DNA from: Gordonia tangerina
GTDB taxonomy: Bacteria; Actinomycetota; Actinomycetes; Mycobacteriales; Mycobacteriaceae
Reading direction: 5' to 3'
Length of the DNA stretch: 64,000 nt
Assembly: GCF_021556435.1 (NCBI RefSeq)
Contig: NZ_JAKGCU010000009.1
Coordinates: 97,780 to 161,779, forward strand
Made by a program: the position numbers and the translations under genes. The notes beneath the pieces are model-generated. The model was not told where the DNA came from, did no database searches, and saw only the letters and a program-made list of their open reading frames with translations. Of this stretch, positions 48,891 through 57,741 are shown one piece after another (the first letter of the stretch is position 1; every line of letters begins with the position of its first letter).

Positions 48891-48988
48891 CGCTTGCCAG
48901 ACACCGTTCACCGTCCGACAGAAAGTGTTTCGCGACGGCAGCCTGAGGCGAGGCGATACCCGCCCCCGATGGCGCTGTTCGCAAACAG

Positions 48989-49429
48989 CTAGACCGGGTA
49001 CCGTTCCGGCTCAGGACCGAACAGATACCGCCGCCCGGAGATCTCGGTGACCGCGATCTCGACGTAGTTGTACTTCATCGTGGGAATCCACGGACGCAGT
49101 GACAATTCGTCGGCGGCAGCGATGTCATGAGTCGAAACCAGCACGCGTGCGGTACCTTTCGCGACGACGCTCCAGCCGCGCTGGTCATCGTGGTCGTCCG
49201 CCTCGAAGGCGACGTTCTCGTTGACCGCGATCTCGGAGAGCTTGGTACCCTCGCCGGTCCGGAAGGTGATCCGACCTTCTCCGGCAATGTAATTGACCGG
49301 GAAGATGTCCGGGTGACCGCCGACGCTGAGGCCGATGCGGCCCAACTCGGTGGACCCGAGCAGTTCCCACGCCTCGTCGGTGGTGAGTTCCTCAACCGCG
49401 TTGTCGACCATGTCCTGTCCTTCTGCCAT
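48989..49429 (-). CDS. Pyridoxamine 5'-phosphate oxidase-fold flavin-binding protein
   Basis: 146-residue split-barrel protein of the PNPOx-like superfamily. The order WELLGSTELGRIGLSVGGHPDIFPVNY / ITFRTGEGTKL (seen here in shorter parts) and WSVVAKGTARV is typical of the small stand-alone members, which bind FMN or F420 and often act as redox or sensor proteins. GGAGA precedes the ATG at 49429. A 16-nt hairpin GCTGTT-CGCA-AACAGC (48974-48989) overlaps its stop codon and may end transcription. The function is unknown. Confidence 0.8.
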   Translation of the reverse strand: MAEGQDMVDNAVEELTTDEAWELLGSTELGRIGLSVGGHPDIFPVNYIAGEGRITFRTGEGTKLSEIAVNENVAFEADDHDDQRGWSVVAKGTARVLVSTHDIAAADELSLRPWIPTMKYNYVEIAVTEISGRRYLFGPEPERYPV

Positions 49430-49515
49430 ACACCATTCTCCGTCCACCGGAACGTGTTCGGCAGAGTCGAAGGTCCCCATCTTCCTGTGATGGGCACCAC
49501 GACCATCCGCGCGGG

Positions 49516-51258
49516 TCACTCAGGAACCGGAACGGGCTCCAGGATCTCGGGGCGAGCCTCCGGGGCCGCCGCACGCAGCGCATCGGCGGAATCGTCATCG
49601 GGCTGGCGCTGCGACGCGACCTCCGCCTCCACGCGGGCGATATAGGTGGCCACCTCGAACGCCGTGTGTTCCTCGGTCCAGCCGAGTATGGGCGCGAGTA
49701 ACTCCGCCACCTCCCGCGCGCAGTCGACGCCGCGGTGCGGGTACTCGATCGCGATGCGCGTCCTGCGCGCGAGCACGTCCTCGAGATGCAGTGCGGCCTC
49801 GTCTATCGCCGCATAGACCACTTCCACGCGCAGGTACTGCGGTGCCGCGGCGAGCGGGCGCAGCAGTGACGGATCGTCGTCGGCGTAGTAGAGGACGTCA
49901 TCGATCAACGATCCGTACCGGTTGAGCAGACGACGAATTCGGTAGGGATGCAACCCGAATCGCTGGCCGAGATGCTCGCACTGGTTGATGAGCGCGAAGT
50001 ATCCGTCGGCTCCGAGCAGCGGCACCCGCTCGGTGATCGACGGTGCCACCCGGGTGGGGATGAAATCGGTACAGGCGTCCACGGCGTCGGCGGCCATCAC
50101 CCGATAGGTGGTGTACTTGCCGCCCGCGATCGACACCAACCCGGGCGCCACCGTCGCCACCGCGTGCTCACGGGACAGCTTCGAGGTCTCGTCGTCCTCC
50201 CCTGCCAACAGCGGGCGCAACCCCGCGTAGACGCCTTCGATGTCATTGTGGGTGAGCTTGGTCACCAGCACCTCGTTCACCCGCTCGAGGATGTAATCGA
50301 TGTCGGCGCGGGTGGCAGCCGGATGCGCGAGGTCGAGATTCCAGTCGGTGTCGGTCGTGCCGATGATCCAGTGCGTCTCCCACGGGATCACGAACAACAC
50401 CGAGTTCGCGGTGCGCAAGATGATCGCGGTCTCGCTGACGATCCGGTCTCGAGGCACCACGATGTGCACACCCTTGGACGCACGTACCCGGAAGTGGCCG
50501 CGCTGTTTGGACAGCGCCTGGACCTCGTCGGTCCACACCCCGGCCGCGTTGATCACACAGTGACCGCGGATCTCGGTGACGTCGCCGGTCTCCGAATCCC
50601 GAACGCGCACACCGAGAACCCGGTCGGACTCGCGCAGGAAACCGACCACCTGGGTGGACGTGCGGATGACCGCACCGTAGTTGGCCGCCGTGCGGGCAAC
50701 GGTCAGACTGTGCCTTGCGTCGTCGACAACCGTGTCGTGGTATCGGATGCCACCGATCAACGAACTCCGTTTCAGCGCAGGAGCCACGCGAAGTGCGCCG
50801 GACCGGGTGACATGATGCTGTCCCGGAACAGATTTTGCTCCACCCATGCGGTCGTACAGGAACAATCCAGCCGCCACATACGGTCGCTCCCAGACGCGCT
50901 GGGTGAGGGGGTAGAGGAACGGCAGCGGCTTCACCAGATGCGGGGCCAGCAGACGCAGCGACAATTCGCGTTCGCGCAACGCCTCACGGACCAGCCCGAA
51001 CTCGAGCTGTTCGAGGTATCGCAGACCCCCGTGGAACATCTTCGACGACCGACTCGACGTCCCCGACGCGATGTCACGGGCCTCCACCAGCGCGACGCGC
51101 AAGCCGCGCGTCGCCGCGTCGAGCGCGGCTCCCACACCGACGACTCCGCCTCCGATGACCACGATGTCGAACTGTTCACTGCCCAGGCGCCGCCACGCTT
51201 CCGCACGGTAAAGCGGACCCATATCGGCCGGCCGGTCCGGGTTGAACTCGGTGTTCAT
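49516..51258 (-). CDS. glpD: Aerobic glycerol-3-phosphate dehydrogenase GlpD
   Basis: 580-residue membrane-associated FAD enzyme that oxidises glycerol-3-phosphate to dihydroxyacetone phosphate and passes electrons to quinone. Seen are the FAD dinucleotide motif IVVIGGGVVGVGAALD, SSRSSKMFHGGLRYLEQ, and the C-terminal IAGGKYTTYRVMA region. The ATG at 51258 is the start (MNTEFNPDRP). It is divergent from glpK (54 bp), which produces its substrate. Confidence 0.95.
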   Translation of the reverse strand: MNTEFNPDRPADMGPLYRAEAWRRLGSEQFDIVVIGGGVVGVGAALDAATRGLRVALVEARDIASGTSSRSSKMFHGGLRYLEQLEFGLVREALRERELSLRLLAPHLVKPLPFLYPLTQRVWERPYVAAGLFLYDRMGGAKSVPGQHHVTRSGALRVAPALKRSSLIGGIRYHDTVVDDARHSLTVARTAANYGAVIRTSTQVVGFLRESDRVLGVRVRDSETGDVTEIRGHCVINAAGVWTDEVQALSKQRGHFRVRASKGVHIVVPRDRIVSETAIILRTANSVLFVIPWETHWIIGTTDTDWNLDLAHPAATRADIDYILERVNEVLVTKLTHNDIEGVYAGLRPLLAGEDDETSKLSREHAVATVAPGLVSIAGGKYTTYRVMAADAVDACTDFIPTRVAPSITERVPLLGADGYFALINQCEHLGQRFGLHPYRIRRLLNRYGSLIDDVLYYADDDPSLLRPLAAAPQYLRVEVVYAAIDEAALHLEDVLARRTRIAIEYPHRGVDCAREVAELLAPILGWTEEHTAFEVATYIARVEAEVASQRQPDDDSADALRAAAPEARPEILEPVPVPE

Positions 51259-51312
51259 GCTTGCCCAGCCTAATTGATCTCCTCGAATGCCACCGCGTGC
51301 GACACTGGCCGC

Positions 51313-52821
51313 GTGGCTAGCGCAAACACATATGTCGCCGCCGTCGACCAGGGCACCACGTCCACCCGTGCGATGATCTTCGATCGCAGCGGACGCGTCG
51401 TCAGCAGCGAGCAGATCGAGCACCAGCAGATATTTCCGCAGGCCGGCTGGGTGGAGCACGACGCCGCCGAGATCTGGCGCAACACCCGGCGGGTGATGGC
51501 CGCCGCACTCGCCTCGGCCGACCTCAAGCACGGCGACATCGCCACCTGCGGGGTCACCAACCAACGTGAGACCACGCTCATCTGGGACCGCGAGACCGGC
51601 GTGCCGATCCACAATGCGATCGTCTGGCAGGACACCCGCACCAACGACCTGTGCGACGATCTCGCCGGTGACGTCGGGACCGACCGCTACCGGGATCGGA
51701 CCGGACTGCCGTTGTCCACCTATTTCGCCGGTCCCAAGATCCGCTGGCTACTCGACCACGTCGAGGGCGCTCGTCATCGTGCCGAGGCGGGTGAACTGTG
51801 CTTCGGCACAATGGATTCGTGGACCGCGTGGAATATGACCGGCGGCCGCGACGGCGGACTGCACATCACTGATGTCACCAATGCGTCACGCACGATGCTG
51901 ATGGATCTGCGCTCCCTGCAATGGGATGAGCAGATCTGTGCCGAGATGGGTGTGCCGACCGCACTGCTGCCCGAGATCCGCAGTTCCTCAGAGGTCTACG
52001 GCCCGCTGCGCGAACACGGCTCGCTGCCCGGCGTGCCACTGGCCGGGATCCTCGGCGATCAACAGGCCGCCACCTTCGGCCAGGCCTGTCTGAGTCCGGG
52101 CGAGGCCAAGAACACCTACGGCACCGGCAACTTCCTGCTGCTCAACACCGGCACCGAACCCGTCTTCAGTGATCACGGATTGCTGACCACCGTGTGCTAC
52201 CGAATCGGCGATCAACAGGCCCGCTACGCACTCGAGGGCTCCATCGCGGTAACCGGATCACTGGTGCAGTGGCTGCGCGACAACCTGGGCCTGTTCGCTG
52301 ACGCCGCCGACATCGAGACGCTCGCAGCCGGCGTCGACGACAACGGCGGCGCCTACTTTGTGCCCGCGTTCTCCGGGCTGTTCGCACCCCGCTGGCGGCC
52401 GGATGCGCGCGGGGTCATCGTCGGCCTGACGAGGTTCGTGAACAAGGGCCATCTCGCTCGAGCCGCCTTGGAGGCCAGCGCCTTCCAGACCCGCGAGGTG
52501 ATCGAGGCGATGCAGGCCGATTCGGGTGTGGAGTTGTCGACACTGAAAGTTGACGGCGGCATGGTCGTCAATGACCTGCTGATGCAGTTCCAGGCAGACA
52601 TCCTCGATGTCCCCGTGGTTCGGCCGGTGGTCAACGAGACGACCGCGCTCGGCGCCGCATATGCCGCCGGTCTCGCAGTGGGTTACTGGGAGTCCGAGGA
52701 CGAGATCCGCGAGAACTGGGCCGAGCACACCCGCTGGGAGCCGCGGATGCCGGCGGCCACCCGCGACGAGCTCTACGCCGGCTGGAACCGCGCCGTCGAG
52801 CACAGTCTCGACCTGGCCTGA
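51313..52821 (+). CDS. glpK: Glycerol kinase GlpK
   Basis: 502-residue FGGY-family kinase that phosphorylates glycerol for GlpD. Motifs include [17 protein letters not shown] at the phosphate site, [11 protein letters not shown], the [13 protein letters not shown] loop and the C-terminal [16 protein letters not shown]. The start is the GTG at 51313. Only 54 bp separate it from glpD, so the two promoters must lie back to back and could share one regulator. A 12-bp inverted repeat at 52834 terminates it. Confidence 0.95.
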   Translation: MASANTYVAAVDQGTTSTRAMIFDRSGRVVSSEQIEHQQIFPQAGWVEHDAAEIWRNTRRVMAAALASADLKHGDIATCGVTNQRETTLIWDRETGVPIHNAIVWQDTRTNDLCDDLAGDVGTDRYRDRTGLPLSTYFAGPKIRWLLDHVEGARHRAEAGELCFGTMDSWTAWNMTGGRDGGLHITDVTNASRTMLMDLRSLQWDEQICAEMGVPTALLPEIRSSSEVYGPLREHGSLPGVPLAGILGDQQAATFGQACLSPGEAKNTYGTGNFLLLNTGTEPVFSDHGLLTTVCYRIGDQQARYALEGSIAVTGSLVQWLRDNLGLFADAADIETLAAGVDDNGGAYFVPAFSGLFAPRWRPDARGVIVGLTRFVNKGHLARAALEASAFQTREVIEAMQADSGVELSTLKVDGGMVVNDLLMQFQADILDVPVVRPVVNETTALGAAYAAGLAVGYWESEDEIRENWAEHTRWEPRMPAATRDELYAGWNRAVEHSLDLA

Positions 52822-52833
52822 ACCCCCGGTTTC

Positions 52834-52871
52834 GTAGTACGAACGTATCGTTTTTCGCCCGTTCGTACTAC
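52834..52871. terminator. Bidirectional terminator between glpK and lpdA
   Basis: GTAGTACGAACG (52834-52845) pairs perfectly with CGTTCGTACTAC (52860-52871) around a 14-nt loop that includes TTTTT. It lies between two convergent genes. Confidence 0.7.
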
Positions 52872-52884
52872 AAGATCGCGGAGG

Positions 52885-54288
52885 TCAGTCGAGATCGTCG
52901 TGACGCACGAGTTGGCGTGCGGCCTCGGTGACCGAACCGGTCAGCGACGGATACACCGAGAAGGTCTGCGCGAGGTCGGACACCGTGAGCTTATTCTGCA
53001 CTGCCAGCGCCAGCGGCAGGATCAGTTCGGAGGCGGTGGGCGCTACCACCACGCCTCCGATCACCACACCGGTCGCCGGCCGACAGAAGATCTTCACGAA
53101 ACCGCGCCGCAGCCCGCTCATCTTGGCGCGCGGATTGGTCGCCAACGGCAGCATCACGGTCCGGGCCGGGTAGTCACCGTTGTCGATGGCCTGCTGCGAG
53201 ACCCCGACGGTGGCGATCTCGGGACGCGTGAAGATCGCCGATGCAACCGTTTTGAGTTTGATGGGACTCACGCCCTCGCCCAGTGAGTGGTACATGGCGA
53301 TCCGCCCCTGCATCGCGGCCACCGACGCCAGCGGCAGCAGACCCGTGCAGTCACCGGCCGCGTAGATACCCGGGACCGACGTGCGCGAGACCCGGTCGAC
53401 GGTGATGTAGCCGCCCCGATCGACCTCTACCCCGGCCCGGTCGAGTCCCAACTCGGTGGTGTTGGGGATGGAACCGACCGTCATCAACACATGTGACCCG
53501 GTCACCGTCCGGCCGTCCGCGAGGTGCGCGGTCACCGAATCGCCGTTGCGTTCCACCTTGTCGGCGCGGGCATGCTTGATCAGTTCGACCCCGCGTTCGG
53601 CCAGCGCGTCCTCCAGCACGAGGGCCGCATCCTCGTCCTCCCCGGGCAGCACGCGGTCACGACTGGACACCAGGGTCACCCTGACGCCTAATTCGGTGTA
53701 GGCGTGCACGAACTCGGCACCGGTCACACCCGACCCGATCACGACGAGATGTTCGGGTAGCTGTTCGAGATCGTAGAGCTGACGCCAGGTCAGGATGCGC
53801 TCACCGTCCGGCTGGGCGTCGGGCAGGATGCGCGGCGAGGCACCGGTCGCCACCAGCACCACGTCGCCCTCGTAGCGTTCGGTCGAACCGTCGGGCAGCG
53901 TCGCCACGACACCATGGGTGGAGACCCCGATCTGACGTTCCTCCAGCGCTGCCCGCGCCGACACCAGCTTCACCCCCTCGCTGATCAGCCGGGACCGGAT
54001 GTCGGCGGATTGGGCAAAGGCGAGATCACGCACCCGTTGATGGATCTGCGGCAGCGTCACCAACGCATCGTCGGTGCTCAGGTTGATCCCCAGATCGACC
54101 GCACGGCGCACCTCGGTTCGGATGCCCGTCGAGGCGATGAACGTCTTCGACGGAACGCAATCCCAGAGCACACACGCGCCGCCGACACCGTCGGAATCGA
54201 TCACCGTGATGTCGGCACCGTACGCGGCCGCCGCCAACGCGGCCTCGTAGCCCGCGGGTCCGCCGCCGATGATCACGATCTTGGTCAC
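52885..54288 (-). CDS. lpdA: NAD(P)H-quinone reductase, LpdA-type flavoprotein disulfide reductase
   Basis: 467-residue flavoprotein related to lipoamide dehydrogenase; mycobacterial LpdA (Rv3303c) reduces quinones. FAD motif IVIIGGGPAGYEAALA, NAD motif VIGSGVTGAEFVHAY and IYAAGDCTGLLPLAS are present. The redox disulfide region reads GGACVLWDCVPSK, so both cysteines of CxxxxC are present, unlike M. tuberculosis LpdA as I recall it (GGAAVL..C). The C-terminal catalytic His of true lipoamide dehydrogenases is absent (VVVAPTASELILP). Physiological acceptor is uncertain. Confidence 0.92.
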   Translation of the reverse strand: MTKIVIIGGGPAGYEAALAAAAYGADITVIDSDGVGGACVLWDCVPSKTFIASTGIRTEVRRAVDLGINLSTDDALVTLPQIHQRVRDLAFAQSADIRSRLISEGVKLVSARAALEERQIGVSTHGVVATLPDGSTERYEGDVVLVATGASPRILPDAQPDGERILTWRQLYDLEQLPEHLVVIGSGVTGAEFVHAYTELGVRVTLVSSRDRVLPGEDEDAALVLEDALAERGVELIKHARADKVERNGDSVTAHLADGRTVTGSHVLMTVGSIPNTTELGLDRAGVEVDRGGYITVDRVSRTSVPGIYAAGDCTGLLPLASVAAMQGRIAMYHSLGEGVSPIKLKTVASAIFTRPEIATVGVSQQAIDNGDYPARTVMLPLATNPRAKMSGLRRGFVKIFCRPATGVVIGGVVVAPTASELILPLALAVQNKLTVSDLAQTFSVYPSLTGSVTEAARQLVRHDDLD

Positions 54289-54504
54289 AAGTCACTCCTG
54301 TTCGCCGCCGTACCGCCTACCAACCTAGTCCCCGGTGCCCGCGGTCCGCCCACCGCGCCCGCGCCATCCGGGCACACGTCACATCTCGCGGACGTATCGG
54401 GTCCGCCTGCGTAATACGATCAATCGGGAGTTGAGACGTTTTCAATGATCGCGCGGATCGCCCACGCGTCCGCCACGCGGAGAAAGTGCAGGTCAGAGAC
54501 CTAA

Positions 54505-54981
54505 ATGCCCATCTACGCAGCCTACGGCTCCAATATGCACCCCGAGCAGATGGCCGAGCGAGCACCGCACTCCCCGATGGCGGGGACCGGATGGCTACAC
54601 GGTTGGCGCCTGACCTTCGGAGGCGGAGACATCGGCTGGGAGGGTTCGCTGGCAACGGTCACCGAGGATCGCGACGATCCCGATGCCAGGGTTTTCATCG
54701 TGCTCTACGACGTCACCCCGGAGGACGAGGAGAACCTCGACCGCTGGGAAGGCTCGGAGCTGGGCATCCACGTCAAGATCCGGGTGCGGGTGGACACCGC
54801 CGACGGCCCGGTGCTGGCCTGGCTCTACGTCCTCGACGCCTACGAGGGTGGCCTGCCGTCGGCCCGATACCTCGGGGTGATGGCCGAGGCCGCCGAGATC
54901 GCCGGCGCTCCGGCCGACTATGTACAGGACCTCCGACTACGCGAGTCACGCAACGTGGGCCCGGGTCCGCTGGAACCCTGA
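54505..54981 (+). CDS. Gamma-glutamylcyclotransferase-like protein
   Basis: 158-residue protein of the GGCT/AIG2-like fold. The signature YGSNMHPEQM at residues 7-16 is the substrate-binding loop of the family, and the central GGDIGWEGSLATV and VLYDVTPEDEENLDRWEG segments match actinobacterial Rv3304-type members. The family Glu that acts as catalytic base is plausibly in the latter segment. It may act on gamma-glutamyl amines or be a regulator; the specific substrate is unknown. A 216-bp spacer with no recognised promoter separates it from lpdA. Confidence 0.85.
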   Translation: MPIYAAYGSNMHPEQMAERAPHSPMAGTGWLHGWRLTFGGGDIGWEGSLATVTEDRDDPDARVFIVLYDVTPEDEENLDRWEGSELGIHVKIRVRVDTADGPVLAWLYVLDAYEGGLPSARYLGVMAEAAEIAGAPADYVQDLRLRESRNVGPGPLEP

Positions 54982-54992
54982 GGCCCCCGGAA

Positions 54993-56186
54993 TCACACGT
55001 CGCCGAGCGCGATTCCCGCCAACGTGCGGACCCCGATCTCCAGCGCACGCTCGTCGAGGTCGAAATTGGGCTGGTGCAGATCGACACGCGGGCTGATCCC
55101 ATCCCACACACCGAGCCGCCCCATCGCGCCCGGTACGTGTTCGAGGTACCAGGAGAAGTCCTCCCCGCCGGGTGACTGTGGGGTGTCGGCGACCGCGTTG
55201 GGGCCGATCTGCGCCACCGCGGCCCGCATCGCGGCGATCGCTTGTTCGTCGTTCACCACAGGCGGCACACCTCGGAAATAGGACAGGTCGTAGCGGACCC
55301 CCAGCGGCGCCAGCAGCTCGCCGATCACGCTGCGCACCAGTGGTTCGAGCAGCGCCCAGCTCTCGTGGTCACCGGTCCGGACCGTACCCAGCAGCCGCCC
55401 CTCCTGCGGGATGGCGTTGGGTGCAGTGCCCGCATTCGCCGCACCCCACACCATCACGGTGCCCGACCGCGGATCCAGGCGCCGCGACAGGATTCCGGGT
55501 AGCCCGGTGATCACCGTCCCCATCGCATAGACGAGGTCGCCCGTCAGATGGGGCCGCGAGGTGTGCCCACCGGCCGAATGCAGCTGCAGATCGATGTGAT
55601 CGGCCGCCGAGGTGAGGGCGCCCGCCCGCAGCCCCACCGAACCGACCGGTAGTTTCGGATCGCAGTGCAGCGCGAAGATCCGTCCCACGCCGGTCATCAC
55701 TCCGGCCGCCACCGCGTCGAGCGCACCTCCGGGCATGACCTCCTCGGCCGCCTGGAAGATCAGTCGGACACCGACCGGCAGGTCGTCGACCGTCGCCAAC
55801 AACTTGGCGACGCCGATCAGGATCGCCGTGTGGGCGTCATGTCCGCAGGCGTGGCACACACCCTCCACGGTGGAACTGAAGGCCAGACCGGTGTGCTCGG
55901 TGATCGGCAGCGCGTCCATGTCCGCGCGCAGCGCGACCCGCGGCATCTCGTCCCCGCCGATGTCGCAGACCACGCCGGTGCCCAGCGGTAGTCGACGCGG
56001 GGTCAGACCCGCCGCGGTCAACTCGGCCATCACCAGTTCGGTGGTGTTGACCTCCTGGCGGGACAACTCCGGGTGGGCGTGGATCTCCCGGCGCCACCGC
56101 ACCACGTCGTCGCGGTGCGCGGCCCACCAGGCGTCGATGACGTCGCGTGGCGCCGCCGGCCGGATTCCGCGTTCGCTCACGGCCAT
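54993..56186 (-). CDS. M20D-family amidohydrolase (AmiA/AmiB-like)
   Basis: 397-residue zinc hydrolase of the M20 family, aminoacylase/IAA-amino-acid hydrolase branch. Conserved metal and catalytic sites are seen in HAHPELSRQEVNT, ALRADMDALPITE, CHACGHDAHTAIL, FQAAEEVMPGGA and GGEDFSWYLEHVPG. It removes acyl groups from amides. In mycobacteria amiA and amiB sit here (Rv3305c-Rv3306c). A downstream neighbour on the same strand (ECH, 10 bp away) suggests a two-gene operon. Confidence 0.9.
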   Translation of the reverse strand: MAVSERGIRPAAPRDVIDAWWAAHRDDVVRWRREIHAHPELSRQEVNTTELVMAELTAAGLTPRRLPLGTGVVCDIGGDEMPRVALRADMDALPITEHTGLAFSSTVEGVCHACGHDAHTAILIGVAKLLATVDDLPVGVRLIFQAAEEVMPGGALDAVAAGVMTGVGRIFALHCDPKLPVGSVGLRAGALTSAADHIDLQLHSAGGHTSRPHLTGDLVYAMGTVITGLPGILSRRLDPRSGTVMVWGAANAGTAPNAIPQEGRLLGTVRTGDHESWALLEPLVRSVIGELLAPLGVRYDLSYFRGVPPVVNDEQAIAAMRAAVAQIGPNAVADTPQSPGGEDFSWYLEHVPGAMGRLGVWDGISPRVDLHQPNFDLDERALEIGVRTLAGIALGDV

Positions 56187-56196
56187 CGCGAGAACC

Positions 56197-56895
56197 TCAC
56201 AGTGCCCTCCGCGGATACGCGATCTGCAGGTCAGCGATCAGTGGCTGACGCAGGTTGCGTTTGACCTCACCGAGATTGGGGCCCGCCAACGGTGCACGCT
56301 CGGCAGCCACCTCCCGCGCCCGGGCGAGCAGGGAGTCGATGTCGACGGCTTCCTCGACGATGCCACCGGCACGTGCCTGTTCGCCCGAGTAGCGCCGCGC
56401 GGTCAGCATCGCCTCGGTGGCCACCGGATCGGCGAGGCGGGTACGCAGCAACGAACTCATCCCCAACGGGAACGGCATCCCCAGCGCGACCTCGGGCAGT
56501 GACCAGAACCCGCGTTCGGTGCGCATCAGACGGTGGTCGGCGCACAGGGCGAACATCGCCCCGGCACCGAAGGCGTGACCGTTGATCGCGGCGACGGTCG
56601 GCACCGGCAACGTGAGAAGTGTGCTGAACAGCGCGTGCACGCGGTCGAGGTAGTCGGGCAACGCCTTGGGCTCGGCCAGGATGTGGTCGGTGTCGAGTCC
56701 GTTGGTGAAGTACTTGCCGGTGGCCGTGATGATCAGCGGCCGGGTCGGTTCCGCGGCGACCTCGGCGAGCGCGTTCTCGACCGTCGTCAGCCAGTCGAGA
56801 CGGAACCGGTTCTCCGGGTTCGACTCGTCGAGCTCGACCCCTTCGGTGCCCAGATAGAGCTCGGTGACATCGCCTACAGAACTGAGAAACGGCAT
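56197..56895 (-). CDS. Enoyl-CoA hydratase/isomerase family protein
   Basis: 232-residue crotonase-fold protein. [20 protein letters not shown] is the oxyanion-hole loop with the substrate-binding helix, and [14 protein letters not shown] carries one acidic residue, as in delta3,delta2-enoyl-CoA isomerases, not the two Glu of hydratases. It is probably an isomerase, but the exact activity is uncertain. It is the first gene of the minus-strand pair with the amidohydrolase and is divergent from the purine nucleoside phosphorylase. Confidence 0.88.
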   Translation of the reverse strand: MPFLSSVGDVTELYLGTEGVELDESNPENRFRLDWLTTVENALAEVAAEPTRPLIITATGKYFTNGLDTDHILAEPKALPDYLDRVHALFSTLLTLPVPTVAAINGHAFGAGAMFALCADHRLMRTERGFWSLPEVALGMPFPLGMSSLLRTRLADPVATEAMLTARRYSGEQARAGGIVEEAVDIDSLLARAREVAAERAPLAGPNLGEVKRNLRQPLIADLQIAYPRRAL

Positions 56896-56918
56896 GTAGG
56901 GACTTTATCGTCGGGCAC

Positions 56919-56931
56919 TAGGGTTGGGGCC
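56919..56931 (+). promoter_or_regulatory. Candidate leaderless promoter (-10) for punA
   Basis: TAGGGT at 56919-56924 fits TANNNT and lies 7 nt before the ATG at 56932. A ribosome binding site is not seen. Confidence 0.35.
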
Positions 56932-57735
56932 ATGGACCCCACAGCCGACGCCGACGCGGCCGCAATCGCCGCGGCCGCGACCATCGCCGCCGAGACCGAT
57001 TGCGCCGCCCACGACGTGGCGGTGGTCCTCGGTTCCGGCTGGGCCCCGGCCGCCGACGCCTTCGGCCGCCCCATCGCGAGCGTGCCGATGGCGTCCATTC
57101 CCGGTTTCAGCGCACCGCGGGCCGCGGGGCACGGCGGAACGGTTCACTCTGTGCGTGTGGGTGATCGTCGCGTGCTGATCCTGCTCGGCCGAATTCATGC
57201 CTACGAGGGGCACGACCTGGCCCGCGTGGTCCACCCCGTGCGCACCGCCGCAGCGGCAGGCGCGCACACCATCGTCTTGACCAACGCGGCTGGCGGACTA
57301 CGCGACGACATGAAGGTCGGTCAGCCGATCCTCATCGCCGATCACCTCAATCTCACCGCTCGGTCTCCGATGCGGGGCGCGCAGTTCGTGGACCTGGTGG
57401 ATGCCTACGCGCCGCGATTGCGGGAGATCGCCCGACGCACCGACCCGTCACTGTCCGACGGTGTCTATGCAGGGCTACCCGGTCCGCATTACGAGACGCC
57501 CGCCGAGATCCGGATGCTGCGCACCCTGGGCGCCGATCTCGTCGGGATGTCCACTGTGCACGAGACGATCGCCGCGCGTGCCGCGGGCCTGCAGGTGCTG
57601 GGCATGTCGCTGGTGACCAACCTCGCTGCCGGCATCACCGGTGAACCGCTCAGCCACACCGAGGTACTCGAGGTGGGGCGTGCCTCGGCGACCCGGATGG
57701 GCGAGCTACTGGCGTCGATCATCGCCGAACTCTGA
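56932..57735 (+). CDS. punA: Purine nucleoside phosphorylase
   Basis: 267-residue trimeric-type phosphorylase that cleaves purine nucleosides to base and ribose-1-phosphate. Conserved pieces are [35 protein letters not shown] and [26 protein letters not shown]. The N-terminal 20 residues are Ala/Asp-rich. It begins near the leaderless promoter at 56919. It is followed 7 bp later by a phosphopentomutase-like gene whose substrate, ribose-1-phosphate, it makes. Confidence 0.93.
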   Translation: MDPTADADAAAIAAAATIAAETDCAAHDVAVVLGSGWAPAADAFGRPIASVPMASIPGFSAPRAAGHGGTVHSVRVGDRRVLILLGRIHAYEGHDLARVVHPVRTAAAAGAHTIVLTNAAGGLRDDMKVGQPILIADHLNLTARSPMRGAQFVDLVDAYAPRLREIARRTDPSLSDGVYAGLPGPHYETPAEIRMLRTLGADLVGMSTVHETIAARAAGLQVLGMSLVTNLAAGITGEPLSHTEVLEVGRASATRMGELLASIIAEL

Positions 57736-57741
57736 CACGCC

